From JASLPR01 sp964496475 (GTDB lineage Bacteria > Chloroflexota > UBA11872 > VXNJ01), in NCBI GenBank assembly GCA_964496475.1, contig CAZBZS010000031.1, positions 1-26,207 on the forward strand: a stretch of DNA of 26,207 nt, written 5' to 3'. The position numbers were made by a program, and so were the translations under genes. Shown here piece after piece: positions 25,016 through 26,207 of this stretch. The first letter of the stretch is position 1. The number at the start of each line of letters is the position of its first letter. The notes beneath the pieces are model-generated. The model saw only the letters and a list, made by a program, of their open reading frames with translations. It searched no databases and had not been told where the DNA came from.

Positions 25016-25202
25016 GGGTGGTACGCCGCCTCTGTCCCGCTGTGGTGATGCCGCATTGGATTGTAGTCGGGGCCGGGTTGCCAGACCGATGCAATGGTTA
25101 CATGAAGCTAAGACAGGAAGGCCGCGATGGGCCGGGCCGGCGTACCGGCCAAAACGAGCGTCGGCGGACGAAAATGGGGTACCAGCCGGGAGTGTGAACT
25201 CG

Positions 25203-25232
25203 TTGACAATAGAGCCGCCAAGGGCATAACAT
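25203..25232 (+). promoter_or_regulatory. Sigma-70-type promoter for the 23S rRNA transcript
   Basis: A consensus -35 TTGACA (25203-25208) and TAACAT -10 (25227-25232) are 18 bases apart, about 150 nt before the mature 23S start. This is the only strong promoter in the stretch, and it lies between the divergent GDH pseudogene and the rRNA, so the 23S appears to be transcribed from its own promoter. Confidence 0.65.
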
Positions 25233-25346
25233 TCCCGTTTGTCCCCCTGGTCTGCGAAGAGCGACCCCGTAAGGTCCGCAGCAGTCGTGCTGTGTCCCAC
25301 GGGAACGGCCTTGGAAGACCCGGGTAGAACCTTAAAAAGTGAATGA

Positions 25347-25379
25347 GCAAAACTTCAGTTTTGCCGATCCCGAGGCAAA
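25347..25379 (+). other. Competing stem-loops in the 23S leader
   Basis: GCAAAAC (25347-25353) pairs with GTTTTGC (25358-25364) around TTCA. The second arm can instead pair downstream: TTTGCC (25360-25365) with GGCAAA (25374-25379). The two stems are mutually exclusive and end just before the mature rRNA. A role in processing is inference; no boxA was recognised. Confidence 0.4.
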
Positions 25380-25381
25380 TA

Positions 25382-26207
25382 TAACAAGCTACTAAGGGCG
25401 TGTGGTGGATGCCTTGGCGCCAGGAGCCGAAGAAGGGCGCGGTTGACTGCGAAAAGCTGCGGAGAGCTGTGAACAAGCTTTGACCCGCAGGTACCCGAAT
25501 GGGGAAACCCGGCAGGAGTAATGGCCTGTCACCTTTGTCTGAAGGACCGCAAGGTCTGTAGTAGGGCGAAGGAGGTAAGTGGGGGAACTGAAACATCTAA
25601 GTACCCCGAGGAAAAAAAAGAAAAATTCGATTCCCTGAGTAGCGGCGAGCGAAATGGGAAGAGCCCAAACCGTGGACACGTGATAGGCCCAAGCCGTTGT
25701 GGACGCGGGGTTGTAGGAGTCGGCCGGCCCCCCTGGGAGGGCCAGGAAGTTACAAAGTTGGACGTTAGCTGAAGGCGGTTGGAAAGCCCCGCCAGAGACG
25801 GTGATAGCCCGGTAGGCGAAAACGAGCCAATCTTCCGCCGAATTTCCTGAGTACCACGGGACACGAGAAACCCTGTGGGAAACCGGGAGGACCATCTCCC
25901 AAGGCTAAATACTAACTGGCGACCGATAGCGAACTAGTAACGTGAGTGAAAGGTGAAAAGTACCCCGGGAGGGGAGTGAAATAGCACCTGAAACCATATG
26001 CCTACAATCAGTCAGAGCACTATGCCTGCCCGGGATGCGGAGGAACTGCAAGAACATGGGGCTTGCCACTTCGGTGGTGGGAATCACGGGACGGCGGTTT
26101 CGACAAATCCCATAACGGCGGGAACGTGTGATGGCGTGCCTTTCGAAGAATGAACCGGCGAGTTAATCGTCGCGGCGAGGTTAAGGGCCAAAGGTCCGGA
26201 GCCGGAG
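25382..26207 (+). rRNA. rrl: 23S ribosomal RNA, 5' part (about 826 nt; runs off the window)
   Basis: The 5' end AAGCTACTAAGGGCG and GGTGGATGCCTTGG are the universal start of bacterial 23S; lining up with the E. coli 5' end puts base 1 near 25382. Further conserved blocks are present in order: CGAATGGGGAAACC, GTAGCGGCGAGCGAAA, AACTAGTAACGTGAGTGAAAGG and GTACCCCGGGAGGGGAGTGAAATAG. No insertion or intron is evident in this part. No 16S or ITS tRNA precedes it; the upstream 880 nt hold a pseudogene and a promoter. Open reading frames across it are spurious. Confidence 0.98.

Noticed and set aside
24506..25381. 16S rRNA or ITS tRNAs upstream of 23S
   Set aside because: No conserved 16S motif or tRNA cloverleaf occurs; the space is filled by the GDH pseudogene and the promoter.

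Overview
The window is a GC-rich bacterial chromosome segment. Several traits point to Chloroflexota, most likely a Dehalococcoidia/SAR202-type lineage, but this is inference and no alignment could be run. The 23S rRNA gene has its own promoter and no 16S in front of it, as in Dehalococcoides. There is a menaquinone-type methyltransferase, a Pro/Thr-rich lipoprotein linker of a kind common in Chloroflexota, and a set of sulfatase-like, phytanoyl-CoA dioxygenase-like and mandelate-racemase-like genes. A selenocysteine tRNA shows that the organism decodes some UGA codons as Sec.

Layout. (1) 1-1295, minus: 5' part of an oligoendopeptidase F, cut by the window edge, divergent from (2) 1506-8114, plus: a tight housekeeping operon metG - tatD - polyprenyl synthase - ubiE/menG - FemAB-type transferase - murE, with overlapping or nearly overlapping junctions. 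It joins translation, quinone/isoprenoid synthesis and peptidoglycan stem and branch synthesis. (3) 8181-9520: an A-type Fe-S carrier (minus) and an unknown lipoprotein (plus). (4) 9734-12777: a decayed zone holding a twice-frameshifted membrane PAS sensor remnant, a cupin gene and an MFS transporter gene each broken by one in-frame TAG, an intact selC (tRNA-Sec), and the C-terminal stub of a tyrosine integrase facing selC. (5) 13102-15053: a membrane-anchored beta-propeller protein and an orphan Tat-lipoprotein signal peptide. (6) 15163-19131: nitroreductase, dCMP deaminase, quinone oxidoreductase and a sulfatase-like hydrolase with Thr at the usual formylglycine site. (7) 19132-22260: a spacer with one CRISPR-repeat-like element, a PhyH-family dioxygenase, an enolase-superfamily dehydratase/racemase and a GYD-domain protein. 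(8) 22508-26207: transketolase, a glutamate dehydrogenase pseudogene with a large internal deletion, and the first ~826 nt of 23S rRNA.

No clearly new multi-gene system is visible. The strongest leads are the repeated amber codons in otherwise recognisable genes, the selC locus with an integrase relic, the lone type I-E-like repeat with a nearby inverted partner, and the solitary 23S gene.
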